Source of the DNA: Apostichopus japonicus
Lineage: Eukaryota; Echinodermata; Holothuroidea; Aspidochirotida; Stichopodidae
Length of the DNA stretch: 64,000 nt
Direction of reading: 5' to 3'
NCBI RefSeq assembly: GCF_037975245.1
Contig: NC_092579.1
Span: forward strand, 3,000,001 to 3,064,000
Position numbers and translations under genes: made by a program. The notes below the pieces were generated by a model. It had not been told where the DNA came from and made no database searches. It was given only the letters and a program-made list of their open reading frames with translations. Shown here in pieces: positions 1 to 10,251 of the stretch; position 1 is the stretch's first letter, and every line of letters begins with the position of its first letter.

Positions 1-147
1 CCCAGATTTCCCAGTAGCCTAATGCATAATTCATGAGCGTTTCAAAACGGCCAATGAGCAGGAAGCAAGTATTTGCTAGTGAGCCCTAGTGAACACAGTG
101 AGCCCTTGAAGTAGTATTAGCAAGCACAAGAGTACATGTTTATCCAA

Positions 148-186
148 TCTCGGCCTTTTGGCCGAGATCATGTGTAATATATGTTC
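148..186 (+). pseudogene. U2 snRNA 5'-domain-like fragment
   Basis: The stretch carries the stem-loop I core of U2 snRNA (CTCGGCCTTTTGG) followed by a degenerate version of the branch-point-recognition segment and the TGTTC that follows it. The hairpin here is a perfect stem, CTCGGCC-TTTT-GGCCGAG. The branch-pairing GTAGTA of true U2 reads GTAATA. Downstream sequence does not continue as U2 (no Sm site or later stem-loops seen), so this is a fragment, pseudogene, or the head of a SINE with an snRNA-derived 5' end. It is not a functional U2 gene. Confidence 0.5.
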
Positions 187-361
187 CCTTTCGAGGGGAA
201 TGGTGATGCACCCCAGACGATGATCACACAGTCACAGTCCCGGGGACTGGGGCTGAGAGCGGATCAGTCGTTGGTAGTTTGGTTTCGTGCCCAGATTCTT
301 TCCAGGATCTTGCAACAAAAGTCAACATCGAAAGCCACTTTTTATACTTTTTCCGACGGCC

Positions 362-496
<135 letters not shown>

Positions 497-561
497 GAAT
501 AACGGAAAAACTGTTAAACAACTATGCTGCATTTAGAGAAAGGCTGGATCTCGAGTGAGAT

Positions 562-566
<5 letters not shown>

Positions 567-623
<57 letters not shown>

Positions 624-672
624 TATAATTATATAATATAATATATATTATATAATATAATTAATTAATTGA
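567..672. repeat. (AT)n tract and AT-rich tail
   Basis: An AT run of about 50 bases grades into AATTAATATAAT-type sequence. It lies about 40 bases upstream of the candidate exon at 712, so it would sit in the preceding intron. Confidence 0.9.
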
Positions 673-711
673 TTATATTTAATACTCTTTCTTGAATTGT
701 TTCGTTATTAG

Positions 712-778
712 GAACTACAATGGAGGGCGCAATGAATTGATCGCTCAGGAGATGATCACTGTTGCAGCAAAGTTTAAG
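712..778 (+). CDS. Internal exon of an unrecognised gene (exon A)
   Basis: A 67-bp open segment bounded by an AG acceptor (710-711) and an AAG|GTATCA donor. It enters in phase 1 and leaves in phase 0. The encoded 22 residues (starting NYNGGRNEL, ending AAKFK) look like the start of an amphipathic helix. It joins in frame to the exon at 1899, which starts in phase 0. The gene's 5' end must lie left of the window or in the AT-repeat region, because no start codon context is seen. No family is recognised. The call rests on splice sites and phase agreement only. Confidence 0.45.
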
Positions 779-1898
779 GTATCAATCCTCTTGTCCTCTT
801 GTTTTATTAGTATTATAAGTAATATTATCATATATGGGCTGACTTTACTAAATATGTTGGTTTGTCATAGTTTCATACGGTTAATTGGGCCTTTGATGCT
901 CTAAATCAACGTGTTTTTTCTTAATTTTGGATTACGCTCAAAGCCTTGGTATATTAGCCTGTCAGGACTCAAAGTGAATGTGAAGCTATGTAGGCACAAA
1001 CAAAGAATGAGACCCAAAATCTTAACACACAAAACATTCATCCACAATGAGTAAAAAGTGTACAGAGGTTGTTTCGATTTCTCTAATTGGTTGCGCGATT
1101 ATTCGAAAGGGTTAAGAACTAAACACTGCCCGAAGCAATAAAGCTTTATTCTGATACGATCTCCTATAGATATTATTATTATTATCATTATTATTATTGT
1201 TATAATGAAAGTCATAGACAGGGGCGTGCACAGCATGTAAACTGGTGGGGTGGGGGTCACCAAAAGTAGGCACCTGAACCATCACGGAAGGGCCAGAGGC
1301 GGGTGAAGGATACTAAAAGGGGTGTTATCCTGAGGTCATTGAAGCAAACAGCCATGTAGGTGGTGGGGGGGGGGGGCTTCGGTTACTTCCCCGAAAGAAT
1401 AAACACTCGAAGCTTCCGAATTCTACACTTTGAGGCATATATAGATCATAATCTAGATCTATGTAAATATCTTTAAACGTAAGATTGTGCTAATAAGTAC
1501 TCAAAATTCCTGCGACCGAATTTGTGGGTGTCTACACCCCTATGGAAGCGCCAAGAGCGAATGAAGGGTTTTAAAAGGGAAATATTGTCCTGAGCCTACT
1601 GCCATGTAGGTAGGGGGGCACTTCCCAGAAGAAACGAAAGCTTCAAATTCTGCCGATATTGAGACATATAAAGTGGTCAGGGGGATACAACCCCCAAAAA
1701 TAATTGAAATTGAGATTAGATGCTAAGCGTGACTTTGCAAGTATCTGAAGTGTTTATGAGCGTCGGGTGCACTGGAGTAGATGATTTACAATTCAATATT
1801 ATAATGGTTTACTTACTGATAAATCACTTTCTTTGTCTTCTAACATTGCATGTATTGCCATTCTTTACAACCTCTCTTGACTGTTTTGTCTTCTGCAG
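779..1898 (+). other. Putative intron of the unrecognised 5' gene
   Basis: About 1.1 kb without coding signal. It contains an ATT-rich microsatellite (about 1165-1205) and, from 1219, a hAT-like repeat arm described separately. Confidence 0.4.
1219..1705. repeat. hAT-like repeat arm with two diverged internal units
   Basis: Starts with CAGGGGCGTGCACA, a hAT-style terminal sequence resembling the inverted right end of the element at 6323-7269. Internally it shows two diverged copies of the same ~280-bp unit found there: G-rich stretch, then 'AAGATTGTGCTAATAAGTA', then a 'GGCCAGAGGCGAATGAAGG'-like segment. No matching right terminus was found, so the copy is truncated. Confidence 0.5.
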
Positions 1899-2597
1899 GA
1901 TATTCGAATATATTGCCTAGAAGGCAGACACCCGGAAAGAAAACGGCTTCGCGAAATGGCAGACCAATTACAAATGGAACTCGTTTACTCACACAGACCG
2001 CTCAGTTTATTTTGGTCTCTAGGAGGTTTGCTTAGCAGTCTGTTAGTCGCCTTTTCGTCCATCCCGTCACCTTTCAGTCCTGCTTTCTTTTACTACAGTG
2101 GTTACTTTACTCGACTTGGACACATAAGAGATGACATAGATGAGAAAGAAGTGAAGGGCATCCTCTTCCGAATTGTTAAATTCCATCACAACATCGAAGT
2201 TTATAAGGTAGCACGTAAAGGCCTCGACAGTCTACCTGTAGCAGCAGAGTTACTGATGAACGGCGAAATGCTTCTCAGCGAGGAAGAGTCACAGAAGATC
2301 CTTCTCAGACTGCACAATATTGAAAAGATTGTGCCATCGAAACTAGACCTAGAGGACATTGTGGAACTATGCATCAATATATACGAGATCATTGATCATT
2401 TCGACGCACTTACCATTGTTCGAGAAACTTGGCAGGAAGTTAAAGGGCAGATTTATGAACTGAAAAAGGGTTCAAAGAATGCTGTTGGGCCATTCATAAG
2501 GAACAAAAGTGCCCTCGGGTCAGAATTAAACAGCGCTCTCGGTGGTGCCTGTCAGAGTCTTGACTCAAATTCAAAGGTTATTAAACGTTACAGTTAA
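1899..2597 (+). CDS. Exon B of the unrecognised gene, ending in a stop with adjacent poly(A) signals
   Basis: Open from a CTGCAG| acceptor to TAA at 2595-2597: 232 codons continuing the frame of exon 712-778. The first Met in this exon is at 1956, but the frame is open back to the acceptor, so the coding part probably starts at 1899. Layout: a charged helix (REMADQLQ), a hydrophobic Ser/Pro/Phe-rich stretch of about 35 residues (LFWSLGGLLSSLL onward), then about 130 residues of predicted amphipathic helices rich in Leu, Glu and Lys. AATAAA follows at 2607 and 2612, only 10-15 bases after the stop. A second reading splices at 2576 (AAG|GTTATT) into the segment at 4262. Helix, hydrophobic hairpin, helix is a layout seen in apolipoprotein-L-like proteins, but I see no decisive signature and leave the function unassigned. 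Confidence 0.6.
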   Translation, partial: DIRIYCLEGRHPERKRLREMADQLQMELVYSHRPLSLFWSLGGLLSSLLVAFSSIPSPFSPAFFYYSGYFTRLGHIRDDIDEKEVKGILFRIVKFHHNIEVYKVARKGLDSLPVAAELLMNGEMLLSEEESQKILLRLHNIEKIVPSKLDLEDIVELCINIYEIIDHFDALTIVRETWQEVKGQIYELKKGSKNAVGPFIRNKSALGSELNSALGGACQSLDSNSKVIKRYS

Positions 2598-2606
2598 TTA
2601 ACAAGA

Positions 2607-2617
2607 AATAAAATAAA
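2607..2617 (+). terminator. Overlapping poly(A) signals
   Basis: Two overlapping AATAAA hexamers (2607-2612 and 2612-2617) start 10 bases after the TAA of the exon ending at 2597. They favour that exon as a terminal exon, though the extremely short 3' UTR is unusual. Confidence 0.5.
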
Positions 2618-4261
2618 TCATACACCCACCACATATATCGAAAGCAATGATAAAGGTATGCGATGGTAATTACATGTGTTTATGTGACGCCTTCGGTTGT
2701 AAACAAGTACAAATGTAAATAAATATAGGCAATATATGAAGCTAATAACCTAACTAACCTAACAATTTGGTTATTTGACCTTTGACCGCCCTCACTCTCA
2801 TGTCATCGCTCACGAATCCAAACAGCGGATGTCTGGGTTAACACCCACCGACTCTGACTTCCACGAGCCTTGCCACTTATGAGAAGTATTCTACAAACCT
2901 TTTGGCAAGCATGACCGATTGAACTCGTGAACTTTGACGTTTTATGTCAATTAATGCTGAATAATCATAGAAAGCTAATTTCCTTCATGGCTATGACACG
3001 CCACAATGTCCGATTTCGGCGCATATGTTTATTTAACTCCAGTGGTTTGGTTTTAATACACTTAGACCTCTGACCTTTAGCCATATAACGTCTAACAGTG
3101 ACACATTAGTCCATTCAGCTTGCAGATTCGGAGACGTTTGTGACACACATTTTCGCACGACTTTGCCAAATTTTGAAATCCTGACTTTTGTCGTTTTGCC
3201 TTAATTAAAACCTAGATAATTACGGAAGTGATGGTCTCTGTCATTTAAGTGTCATTTTAGCCCCGCGTGTAATGGCAAAAAAATATAGCTTTGACGATGT
3301 CTGATCATTAGCCATGTCCTCACCGGTTGAGGTACAACAGTCTATGCTTATATATATATATAATATCCCATTACGTTTTTAGTCCATATGTATTGCGGGT
3401 TAAGAGAAGTTTGGACACTTTTCGCGCTGATTTTAATTTTGACCTCGTGGCTGTTTAAGTGTTACGTAAAGTAATAGCCATACAGGTCTTACTACCACTA
3501 TAGGTGATGGCCAAAAAGCACTATTTTGTTTTTTGACCTATGAACTTTGATCCTATTACGTCGTAAGTTACGGAGGCATTGATTCCATGCCAAGGCATAC
3601 ACCACCCTCAAATACAACACCCAACACTCCTACGGTTGAGGAATTTAAGAACCGTTTTGCAAAGTAGGTCAGTTACTTTCAGTAAACCTATAGTAACATT
3701 TGTTTTGCTATATTGAGTCGCTTCTTTTGAAAAGGAATACTTCAACAATTACAACTTTGAATACAATCTTTCAGTTGAAAATGGATTTTATGCCTATAGT
3801 AGACTACGTCATTGTGACTAACCAGAGTTGTACGCCAAACAGCCAAGGAAAACAAATTATATTTTGCTACACTGCAGTCAATTATAGTTACTATTTTGTT
3901 ACCATACTATTCCTATAGGACTAGCTTTGTTCGATAGGTGGCTCAGTCTTTAGTTAATGTAAGACTGCTCTCAAATTAACTATGTATGTATGTATGTATG
4001 TATATGCTGTGAGAGCCGATGGCTCGAGTTTTCATTGCTGTGGACGTTGGCATTGTTTGAGACTTGTCGTTCAATATATACGTTACCAACTATCCAAAGA
4101 ACCAGCACACTGCTGATTAGAACACACGATATTCTTTTAATGCGCTTGGATGACGAGAGTCACCGATGCCCGAGCTTACATACTAATGTGAAAACATTGA
4201 TCAAATCCATGGCCTTCTGCAGCCCCAAGATCACCCCATTATCTTTCTCCTTTTCTTTCAG
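2618..4261. other. Non-coding interval with diverged TTTGACC-containing repeats
   Basis: No convincing exon. From about 2770 to 3560 the sequence repeats loosely similar blocks: TTTGACC/TTTTGACC motifs followed by 'TTTTATGTCAATTAA'- or 'TTTTGCCTTAATTAA'-like segments and ATTACGGAAG or GTTACGGAGG. This looks like an old tandem or clustered repeat. A short (TATG)n run lies at 3982-4004. Confidence 0.45.
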
Positions 4262-4453
4262 AGTACGGAACTATGGTTGAATATCTTCAGTGGAACATTA
4301 AGCGTGTTGAATATCTATTATGAGGCAGATAACATCGATTCCATGGAAGACCACATAAGAAATGCTCAGGACTTGATTCATGAATTTCGAGATATTGCGA
4401 ACAACGCAGGAAAACTTTGTGATGGGTTCGAATTTTATTCAAACAATCGCAAG
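4262..4453 (+). CDS. Possible further exon of the unrecognised gene (exon C)
   Basis: A strong pyrimidine-rich acceptor (TTTTCTTTCAG|) opens 64 phase-0 codons ending AAG|GTTAAT. If not spliced there, the frame runs to a stop at 4472-4474. The encoded residues form a helix-like segment (DHIRNAQDLIHEF, then RDIANNAGKL). It joins in phase to a donor at 2576 in the preceding exon, whose context (AAG|GTTATT) is very similar. GTTA donors are weak, so either exon may be alternatively used, or this may be an exon of a neighbouring paralogue. No family recognised. Confidence 0.4.
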
Positions 4454-4474
4454 GTTAATACACCTTATCCTTAA

Positions 4475-5222
4475 ATACAGGATTGGCAGAGAAGGGATGG
4501 GGTACTGGAAGGTGTGTGATTGTGGGGAAGGGGTGGGGGTGAGGGTAAATCCATCATAAATTGCCTTCATAGGGAGTTTGGTGACATATTTTGATCGTAT
4601 CTTATGATCATAATAGTTTTGATTTCTTTTTGCGCAATATTTCCATCCAATAAAATCATATCTGGACAATCGAACAAGCTCAATGGACTTGTTTCCATTG
4701 ACTCCCTCTGCATCATTCAAAATAGGCGCCGTTTCTGTATAATACACTGATCTGCTGTTACAGTACAATAAAATAAATAAATAAAATACCCGTCTAGAAT
4801 AGTAGAATATTGTGTACATTATATATACTCAACTCGATAGGCGTATGCATAAACATTACGTTGTTGATTTGTTTACGTGAAGAAGTATTAGTTTCATCCT
4901 CCTACTTGGAGATCTTTCTACTTCAATGTTTCATAAGTATACACAGGTGTATTTTCTTTGTTGGTTTGTTTTTATTTCTAATTTTATTTTTCTAATTTTA
5001 TTTTATTTCTTTTTTATTCATAATTGTTGTACTTGTTTTGATAAAGGTGGAGATGTATATATTTCATCTCGTAATTTAAAAATTATAATTATAAGTCTTA
5101 TATTAAACGTAGCATTTCGAAATTTACTTTCACACTATTTTATAACATTGGTGTCAGATTCAAACTGTAAAAAAAAACGCAGGTTCGCATTTTATCCTCT
5201 TATATTAATATGCTGTAGTTAT

Positions 5223-5225
<3 letters not shown>
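4475..5225. other. Intergenic or intronic, no feature seen
   Basis: AT-rich sequence with G-rich (about 4490-4545) and T-rich (about 4965-5040) patches. Open frames here have no recognisable content. Confidence 0.5.
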
Positions 5226-5305
<80 letters not shown>

Positions 5306-5307
5306 TA
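5226..5307. repeat. (AT)n microsatellite
   Basis: A near-pure AT run of about 80 bases; Tyr-Ile open frames across it are artefacts. Confidence 0.97.
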
Positions 5308-5571
5308 CCATTTTGGTGCACCATTTGGTTGTAAAAAGAACATTTTCTCCGTTAACTGTAAGTGCTTTTTTCTTTTAAAACATAACAAACTTTACATAAT
5401 ATCGTGCGCTGATGCTAGAAAATTACGAAAAAAAATTACAAAAGTGCCATATTGTTAAAGACATTCAAATGCCTATACGGAATGCTTTATCCACATTCAG
5501 TCCCGATACATTGAGACTGCAACCAGACGGTGCCATCTTACGTCCAGTCAGCTGGTGTACTGTTTGTTGTT

Positions 5572-6315
5572 AACATTATAGCCACTGCAGCAGGTGTATG
5601 TGGTGAAATAGTCACACGTAAATTCCATTTTCCCACCACGCCTGATTTCTCCTTTGTTTATGATAACGATTAATTGGCTTATGTCATTATAGGATATTTT
5701 GTCATGCCACATCTGTCTGGTTTCTCATCAAATTAGGCTAACTCTTTACTTCAGTACTTTTCCAATAAACGTGTTGCTGAATGTCGTCATTCGTGGGTGC
5801 TCTGTCTGTTTTTTGTAAAAGTTACAAGAACATTGAATTATGTGGATTGGATTTAAAATGAAGACAACCAAGAGGCAAATTAATGTGAGAAGATTTAATT
5901 TAACAGTTTAATGCACACAATGTAAGGTTCTTTGTACTTAAAACATTATAGCCACTGCAGCAGGTGTATGTGGTGAAATAGTCACACGTAAATTCCATTT
6001 TCCCACCACGCCTGATTTCTCCTTTGTTTATGATAACGATTAATTGGCTTATGTCATTATAGGATATTTTGTCATGCCACATCTGTCTGGTTTCTCATCA
6101 AATTAGGCTAACTCTTTACTTCAGTACTTTTCCAATAAACGTGTTGCTGAATGTCGTCATTCGTGGGTGCTCTGTCTGTTTTTTGTAAAAGTTACAAGAA
6201 CATTGAATTATGTGGATTGGATTTAAAATGAAGACAACCAAGAGGCAAATTAATGTGAGAAGATTTAATTTAACAGTTTAATGCACACAATGTAAGGTTC
6301 TTTGTACTTAAAACA
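5572..6315. repeat. Perfect 370-bp tandem duplication
   Basis: Two head-to-tail copies, about 5572-5942 and 5942-6315, period 370 bp, starting AACATTATAGCCACTGCAG. I compared them line by line and saw no internal difference. The copies share a few junction bases (AAACA). The unit has no recognisable gene. The identity means either a very recent duplication or an assembly duplication. Confidence 0.95.
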
Positions 6316-6322
6316 GTTGATC

Positions 6323-7269
6323 TAGTGGTGTCTACAGGATTTCAACGATGAGGAAACCAAACTCAAAATTTCGCCGACTGATTAAGGGATGGGTCTGATC
6401 TTTTGTGGAATGGCCAGAGGCGAATGAATTAGTTTATCCAAAGGGGGTTGGGGTAGGGTGGGGGTGTTTAACGTGGGTCATTGTACCCTACCCCTGTGAA
6501 GGAGGGTCTCGAAAAAATGAAAGTTTTAAACGTGATATGGTGCATTCTGAGGGATACATTTAGGTCTATGAAAGTAGCTCTATACGCAAGATTGTGCTAA
6601 TGAGTAATAATAAACTCCAATATTCTCCAACTGATTTAAGTATAGTTACCTGAATCTTTATGGGAGGGCCAGATGTGAATGAACTATTTTATAGAGGGGT
6701 TGTTACTGTTGGTTCATTCTTGCCAACACCCATGAATCGGGAGTCGTGCATGGGATCCTCCCCAGAAAATAAAGAAAGAAAGAAAAAAGTTACAAGTTGA
6801 ACGGTGTATTCTGAGGCATATTTGACTATAAGTTATGTTTTTGTAAGTTACTCTAAGGAAGGTTGTGCTAATAAATAACAATGCATTCAACATTTTCCCG
6901 ACTGATTATGATAGGAGCCTGAATCTTCATGGGAGAGGCAGAGGCGATATGAAGGATGTTATAATTGGGGGAGGGGAGAAGGGGAGGGGATGTTGCCCTT
7001 TAGTTATAGATGCCGTCTCCTATGTTGGGGGTTGGGGATCCTCCCGGAAAAGAATCGTGAAGTGGTGCTTACTGAGGCAATCTTAGACTATCTAAGTTAA
7101 GTCTGTAGATATTGGCATAAACGCAAGGTGGTGCTAATACTTTAAATTGTGAGGTTAAAAGGGGTGGGGGAGGGTGAGTACATCCGACTGAAACAAATAC
7201 CCCCTCTGATGATCGGAAGTATAGGTCACCGCCCCCCCCCCTCCCCCAATCTCCATGCGCACACCTCTG
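6323..7269. mobile_element. hAT-like non-autonomous element made of ~280-bp internal repeats
   Basis: The left end TAGTGGTGTCTACA and the inverted right end CAGAGGTGTGCGCA match at 10 of 14 positions. The flanks AGTTGATC (left) and GGTGGATC (right) match at 6 of 8, consistent with a decayed 8-bp target-site duplication. The interior has three to four diverged units, each with a 'GGGAGGGCCAGA'-type segment, a G-rich tract and 'AAGATTGTGCTAAT'-type sequence. No transposase is seen. The arm at 1219 belongs to the same family. Confidence 0.5.
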
Positions 7270-9079
7270 GGTGGATCCACATATACATACACATGAAAAT
7301 ATGAATATATTTCAACCTTTGCTTTTGCAGTTTAAAGTGTTTACGTCTACAGGATTTTGACCTCAAATGACCTTTGACCTGCAAATAAAACAAACGGCTC
7401 TTAAAATAACTGTGTTGGAGCTACATATAGCAAGACGTATTTTTATCCACATTTTCCAATTGAAGATATCGACGTTTCACACACATGCCACCACCACCGT
7501 GTCATGGAGCTATAATACCATCCTAAGAGTGTCATGTGCTCTGTTGTCCTAATGACTAGAGTAAGGACAAGGGGTTGTTTGAGTTATTAGATTACATATA
7601 ACACAGTTATATCAGGGAGTTGTTCCATCCCAACTCCCTGGTTATATTAACAATTAGCATAGGCATGTACACTGAGGAGCAGACTTTATCATCAAATTAG
7701 CATTAAAGGAGGATTTCGTGTAAATTTATACCATATTTTAAAGGAGAACACTATTACAGCAACATGAAACAGCAAAAAGGAAACATAGCTAGTACTTATC
7801 CTCGCTTTCTTTTAAATTGTGACATACTCAAAACTAAAGTTCTCACCTTGTATTTATATCTGTCTCAGCTAGTTAGGTTTTGATCAATTACAAAAATCAA
7901 TGGTTAACGCAATTATTAGTTAATGTTTCTTTATATGATAAAAGAGTCTTAGCTACGAATTTGACCTTTCATCGATACCTTTCCTTTGCATCCGAGCATC
8001 TTCGACTTGCTTCAAGTCTTTACAAAATCAAACTCATCAGGCAGGTAAAAAAGGAACAAACAACATGCACGAATCAAAGCAATACCCAAAGAACTATTTT
8101 TTCCCCATTAGCGTCCTTATGAATACCAAAACAATATGGTATTAAAGTCATAATGCCATATTGGTTATGATCCATACAATATGTTCGTATTTTTAGGCTA
8201 ATGAACACTTCACACATTAAACGAATACGTTATGACGTAAATTAATATTTGGCCTTCAAAAGGAAGAATATAACGTAAGTACCTATATTTGTTTTTTTGA
8301 TTCATTGATCCTCACGTGACCTTCTCGAGATATGTTATACGTGTTGTGCCGCAAAGTTGACATTGGAGCAAGCAGATGTAATGTCATAAATAAAAATTGA
8401 CAAGAAATGTTTTTTATTTTATTTATTTTGTTCGTTATTGTCTGGGATGGTTACGGGTTGTTCCTTCTATGACCGGGTTGTAAAAAGACTATATAAAAAC
8501 AACCAAGAACAGTGACTGTATTAATGATTTCCTGACGCATCCACGCATCCAAAAAGATGGAATTCAAATTTCGAAGATAAACAGAGCATTTTTTTTCTGC
8601 CTATAGATGTGAACTATATATGGCACACTTTCACACTTGTATGCGACAATTTCATGTTTTTTTCTTTTCTAATTAAAAACGTATACACTTCAAATGTACA
8701 CTTTATCTCGAAATCGGTATGGAGGAACTTAAAGGGATGTAAAATTCACCAGGATGCTTGGATTATATTCATCTTTTACTCATGTCAAAAGTATGTTTTC
8801 CTCTAAATTACTCTTTTGAACTGTTCAAGGCATACCATCAGGTGCAGCAACACGTGATATTTCTTTCCTAGCCAGGCATTCCGATTTGAAGAAAGTTTCG
8901 TTAAATCCGTAACGCAAATAAGATTAAGATATACATTGGATGATCCGGGATATCTTTGGCGTATTTTTAATCCGCCTGACTGCATCTTTATTAAACGTTG
9001 TACAAACCTCACAACCGACTTGCTTAATAATTAACGAAGGAATTCTCTATTATGTAACATCAGGGCAGTAAGAATTATC
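7270..9079. other. Intergenic region upstream of the lipocalin gene
   Basis: No gene recognised. It holds a DR1-like direct repeat TGACCTTTGACCT at 7368-7380 and a hairpin at 7606-7649. The rest is AT-rich unique sequence. Confidence 0.5.
7606..7649. repeat. Hairpin: inverted CAGGGAGTTG / CAACTCCCTG
   Basis: Arms TATATCAGGGAGTTG and CAACTCCCTGGTTATA surround an 8-base loop (TTCCATCC). A related hairpin occurs at 57270-57306, so this is probably a dispersed short element. Confidence 0.7.
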
Positions 9080-9087
9080 TATAAATA
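9080..9087 (+). promoter_or_regulatory. TATA box of the lipocalin gene
   Basis: TATAAATA lies about 100 bases upstream of the lipocalin ATG at 9181. That would put transcription start near 9110 and leave a 5' UTR of about 70 bases with no upstream ATG in the same frame. Confidence 0.6.
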
Positions 9088-9180
9088 CGAACAGTGTACG
9101 AGAAAATATATCAAAGGAACTTGAAGATTACAACCTTTTCAACCGAAAATTCAAGCAAGTGTAGAAGGAATCAGAAGAAG

Positions 9181-9294
9181 ATGTCTCTCCGAACATCAAT
9201 CCTGTTATTAGCAGCCATCGTGGTAGTGAGTGAGGCACAGAGGGCTACAGTGCCGAACCTCAGAGCAGAATGCTATGTTGGGAGATGGTACCAG
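9181..9294 (+). CDS. Lipocalin (ApoD/Lazarillo/Blc-type), exon 1
   Basis: Start of a complete four-exon gene, 191 aa after splicing, normal for a lipocalin. Lipocalins are secreted beta-barrel carriers of small hydrophobic ligands. Exon 1 encodes a clear signal peptide (residues 1-19, hydrophobic core LLLAAIVVV) and the first structurally conserved region with Gly34-Arg-Trp36 (CYVGRWYQ). It ends in phase 0 at CAG|GTAAGG. The ATG at 9181 is chosen because it begins the signal peptide and no upstream ATG is in frame. Later exons add the barrel strands and the region-3 Arg145 (LFVLARDP). Cys31, Cys56 and Cys183 are available for disulfides. Ligand and tissue cannot be read from sequence. The ApoD/Blc grouping is by motif pattern. 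Confidence 0.88.
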
Positions 9295-10082
9295 GTAAGG
9301 ATTTCATTACTAGTGGAAGTGCTTTTGTTTTACTTTTTAATCTTGTCTCCTTTTCGTTTTTCATTATGCAAACGCTTGTACTGTGCTAAGAAGACAATCA
9401 GTAACAATTAAATGTCTTAGCCGGTGCTTAAACTTGCTAATACTTCGCAAAAGTACATTTCCAGTGGGTCACCATCAGGGCATTCCAAATTATTCACCGA
9501 TAGAAATTAAAGTGTTGTTAACCAAAGTAGGCATGTGATAGCTCCATTGAGGAAACATGATTCGACGAGGTGGTAGTAAATAATTGTCGAATTACGAGCA
9601 AGCCATCGGTGACCAAAAATTGACTTTCTAGCTTATTCGGCTGAGGCTGCTGACCATTTGACCAAAAAAAAAATGTGAGTCTCAAGTACGGTTTGCGTTA
9701 AAATGGTGCACGAATAGCATTATTGCAATACTCACGAACATATTCAGTATTCCTTTAATATTTTAATTTGAGCAAAGTAAGTGAAATACAAACAGTTTTT
9801 AGCGTGAATTCGGTACAATATGTAAGTTACATTGTTAATATTATGTTTAAGTTACCGCCCGATTTTCAAAAAGTATAGCGTTTCATTCATTTTTCTTAAA
9901 CCTTGTCTCATAATGCAGATTTCTAGAGTAAAATTAAAGACACGCATTTTATATGAAAGCATGCAGCTTGGTCATTGATTTAGAATACAATTTAATTGTA
10001 AATTGTTTTCAAGTTTGGTCCAGTGTGCAAGACATCCACGTCACGTGACTTCTTCGTATCTCTTTTTGCGTTTTTGTCGTAG
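9295..10082 (+). other. Lipocalin intron 1
   Basis: A GT...AG intron (donor GTAAGG, acceptor GTCGTAG), AT-rich, with no feature seen. Confidence 0.85.
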
Positions 10083-10149
10083 ATGTACACAAACGAATGG
10101 ACGAATTTATTCTCGAATCTTCCAAATCCAACGTGTGTCACCGCAGACT
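10083..10149 (+). CDS. Lipocalin, exon 2
   Basis: Encodes residues 39-60 plus the first base of codon 61 (MYTNEWTNLF... PTCVTAD). This is the stretch after the GxW motif, including Cys56. It continues exon 1 in phase 0 and leaves in phase 1 at GACT|GTAAGT. Confidence 0.85.
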
Positions 10150-10251
10150 GTAAGTTACCTATTTATACATGTCACAGATGTCCAGAAACTTAATTCATAC
10201 AAAGTTTATCATCAGAGCAGCAATATTGCCTCGTTATAGCTATAATACTTT

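Noticed and set aside
7880-8122. 80-codon open frame in the region upstream of the lipocalin gene
   Set aside because: No motif, no start or splice context, and composition like its AT-rich surroundings.
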